DNA of 64,000 bases from Hyphomicrobiales bacterium (lineage in GTDB: Bacteria; Pseudomonadota; Alphaproteobacteria; Rhizobiales; Rhizobiaceae). The notes beneath the pieces were generated by a model, which made no database searches, had not been told where the DNA came from, and saw only the letters and a list, made by a program, of their open reading frames with translations. This document shows positions 62,480-64,000 of this stretch, in pieces (within the stretch, counting starts at the first letter, position 1; each line of letters begins with the position of its first letter). The DNA is taken from the NCBI GenBank assembly GCA_900468805.1, contig UEIF01000033.1:1-64000 (forward strand), read 5' to 3'. Made by a program: the position numbers and the translations under genes.

Positions 62480-63655
62480 ATGATTTCGTTTTCGAGAAGA
62501 CTATTCGTTGCCGGCGCTGCGCTCGCGACGCTTGCCGGAGCACCTGCATTTGCACAGGAAACGGTGAAGATCGGCGTGATCCTGCCTATGACAGGCCCTT
62601 TCGCCTCAACCGGACGCCAGGTCGAGGCGGGCGCTCGCGCATACATGGCAATCAATGGCGATACGGTTGCAGGCAAGAAGATCGAGCTTGTCCTGCGTGA
62701 CGACGCCGGCACGGCCGACCAGACCCGCCGCATCGCCCAGGAACTCGTCGTCAATGACGGCGTCAAGATGCTGGTCGGCTTCGGTCTGACGCCACTTGCC
62801 ATGGGTGTCGCCCCAGTTCTCAATCAGGCAAAGGTCCCGGCGATCATCACCTCGGCCACGACGTCGGCGATCATGAAGCAGTCGCCCTATTTCGTACGTA
62901 CCTCGATGGGCGGTCCGCAATCGGCCGTTCCGGTCGCCACCTGGGCCGTCCAGAACAACCTGAAACGGGTCGTCACGCTGGTGACTGACTACGGCCCGGG
63001 TATCGACATCGAGAAGGGCTTTACCGACCAGTTCAAGAAGGAAGGCGGCACGGTTGTAGAAGCGCTTCGTGTTCCCCTGCAGAACCCCGATTTTGCACCC
63101 TTCCTTCAGCGCGTGCGCGATGCCAAACCTGACGCCCTGTTCGTCTTCGTGCCGTCGGGCGTCGGCGCAATCTTCATGAAACAGTTCATCGACCGGGGTC
63201 TTGCGGATGCCGGTATCAAGTTGATCGCCACCGGCGACGTCACCGATGACGACCTCTTGAACGGAATGGGGCCGGCCGCCAAGGGCGTCATCACCGGCCA
63301 TTTCTACTCGACCGATCACGACAGCCCTGAGAACAAGGCCTTCGTCGCCGAAGTCCGCAAGGCCAACAAGAACATGCGCCCGAATTTCATGTCGGTCGGC
63401 GGTTATGATGCCATGCACGTCGCTTATGCCGCGCTCGAAAAGACTGGCGGCGATACCGATGGCACCAAGCTCGTCGAAGCCATGAAAGGCATGGAATTCG
63501 TCAGCCCCCGTGGCCCGATCACCATCGATCCTGATACCCGCGACATCGTGCAGGACATCTACATGCGCGAGGTCAAGGAGAAGAACGGCGAGCTCTACAA
63601 TGTCGAGTTCGCGACTTATCCAAAGATCCACGATCCGAATACGGCTGCCAAGTAA
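62480..63655 (+). CDS. livK: Branched-chain amino acid ABC transporter substrate-binding protein
   Basis: 391 residues from the ATG at 62480, which follows GGGAGGAG. An upstream frame extends to 62330 but runs through the folded leader. Signal peptide SRRLFVAGAALATLAGAPAFAQ. The mature protein starts ETVKIGVILPMTGPFASTG and has the two-lobed Peripla_BP_6 pattern (VVTLVTDYGPGIDIEKGF). Despite the family name, some members bind other amides or aromatic acids. The permease gene follows. Confidence 0.92.
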   Translation: MISFSRRLFVAGAALATLAGAPAFAQETVKIGVILPMTGPFASTGRQVEAGARAYMAINGDTVAGKKIELVLRDDAGTADQTRRIAQELVVNDGVKMLVGFGLTPLAMGVAPVLNQAKVPAIITSATTSAIMKQSPYFVRTSMGGPQSAVPVATWAVQNNLKRVVTLVTDYGPGIDIEKGFTDQFKKEGGTVVEALRVPLQNPDFAPFLQRVRDAKPDALFVFVPSGVGAIFMKQFIDRGLADAGIKLIATGDVTDDDLLNGMGPAAKGVITGHFYSTDHDSPENKAFVAEVRKANKNMRPNFMSVGGYDAMHVAYAALEKTGGDTDGTKLVEAMKGMEFVSPRGPITIDPDTRDIVQDIYMREVKEKNGELYNVEFATYPKIHDPNTAAK

Positions 63656-63666
63656 GCCCCGAGGAA

Positions 63667-63694
63667 CAGGCGGCGGAAGCAATTCCGCCGCCTG
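63667..63694 (+). terminator. Intercistronic hairpin with GNRA tetraloop between livK and livH
   Basis: A perfect 12-bp stem (63667-63678 with 63683-63694) closed by a GCAA tetraloop, 11 nt after the livK stop codon. No T-run follows, so an mRNA-stabilising or partial-termination role is more likely than full termination. Confidence 0.6.
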
Positions 63695-63710
63695 CATGCA
63701 GTGAGGTCTC

Positions 63711-64000
63711 ATGCTGACAATCCTGTTCGACGGCATTGCCTATGGCATGCTTCTCTTCGTTCTCGCCTGCGGATTGTCGGTCACGCTGGGCCTGATGAAT
63801 TTCGTCAACCTGGCGCACGGCGCCTTTGCCATGGCCGGTGGCTATGTCACAGTCATCATGATGAACCGCTACGGCATATCCTTCTACTGGTGCCTGCCGG
63901 CGGCCTTCATCGTCACGGCGCTTGCCGGCGTAGTGCTGGAGCGCTTGCTCTACCGCCGCCTGTATTCCGCCTCGCATCTCGATCAGGTGCTGTTTTCGAT
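63711..64000 (+). CDS. livH: Branched-chain amino acid ABC transporter permease (3' partial)
   Basis: 96 residues are visible before the right edge. The ATG at 63711 follows GTGAGG. The start LTILFDGIAYGMLLFVLACG and the segment LGLMNFVNLAHGAFAMAGGY are the LivH signature. It forms one half of the channel for the upstream binding protein. The rest, with livM, livG and livF, is expected outside the window. Confidence 0.9.
   Translation, partial: MLTILFDGIAYGMLLFVLACGLSVTLGLMNFVNLAHGAFAMAGGYVTVIMMNRYGISFYWCLPAAFIVTALAGVVLERLLYRRLYSASHLDQVLFS

Noticed and set aside
1..64000. tRNA, rRNA, CRISPR array, insertion sequence, integrase or origin signals
   Set aside because: None was seen on either strand by eye. 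Repeats found are limited to the three copies of one intergenic element and short inverted repeats.

Overview
The window looks like a stretch of chromosome or large replicon from a Rhizobiales alphaproteobacterium of the Rhizobium/Agrobacterium/Sinorhizobium type. This is inferred from the GC-rich codon use, the unusual density of solute-binding-protein-dependent ABC importers each tied to its own catabolic genes, a FixJ-like regulator, and three copies of a rhizobial-type intergenic repeat. I see no tRNA, rRNA, CRISPR array, transposase or phage gene.

Layout. 1-5.8 kb: the 3' part of an RND efflux pump, a PPP-family phosphatase, an SfnB-like flavin oxidoreductase and an Rrf2 regulator with four cysteines. 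6-21 kb: a saccharide locus holding an SDR, two hydroxypyruvate-isomerase-like TIM barrels, a LacI regulator, an Opp-type importer, a putative GHL6-like glycosidase, tartronate semialdehyde reductase and a GH42-type beta-galactosidase. 21-26.7 kb: a second Opp/Dpp importer on the minus strand, headed by a small AhpD-like protein. 26.9-30.7 kb: a polar amino acid importer with a glycosylasparaginase-type Ntn hydrolase inside its operon. 30.7-33.8 kb: a LacI regulator, an M24-fold protein that lacks the usual first metal ligands, and a cupin.

33.8-47.3 kb: eleven minus-strand genes with short gaps or overlaps, probably one catabolic operon: aldo/keto reductase, formaldehyde-activating-enzyme homologue, a frameshifted succinate-semialdehyde dehydrogenase, LysR regulator, an Opp importer, aldehyde dehydrogenase, a galactonate-dehydratase-like enolase-superfamily enzyme and a GMC oxidoreductase. 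47.4-50.7 kb: an ABC-2/HlyD export set with no ATPase. 50.7-54.8 kb: a candidate structured small RNA with C-rich loops and its own terminator, then a sensor kinase, a FixJ-type regulator, a lone receiver domain, a small orphan protein and an ACT-domain protein. 54.8-61.2 kb: mannonate dehydratase and a GntR regulator divergent from a four-gene importer. 61.2-64 kb: PPK2 polyphosphate kinase and the start of a branched-chain amino acid (Liv) importer whose mRNA leader is strongly folded.

The most interesting non-coding signals are the multi-hairpin RNA at 51.02-51.17 kb, a CTCCTCCC-loop hairpin right after the small gene at 54.1 kb, and the livK leader, whose loops carry GGAG. The most interesting protein signals are the formaldehyde-activating-enzyme homologue in an apparent sugar/aldehyde operon and two enzymes that seem to have lost a canonical metal ligand. 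All family calls come from reading motifs by eye. No database search was run.
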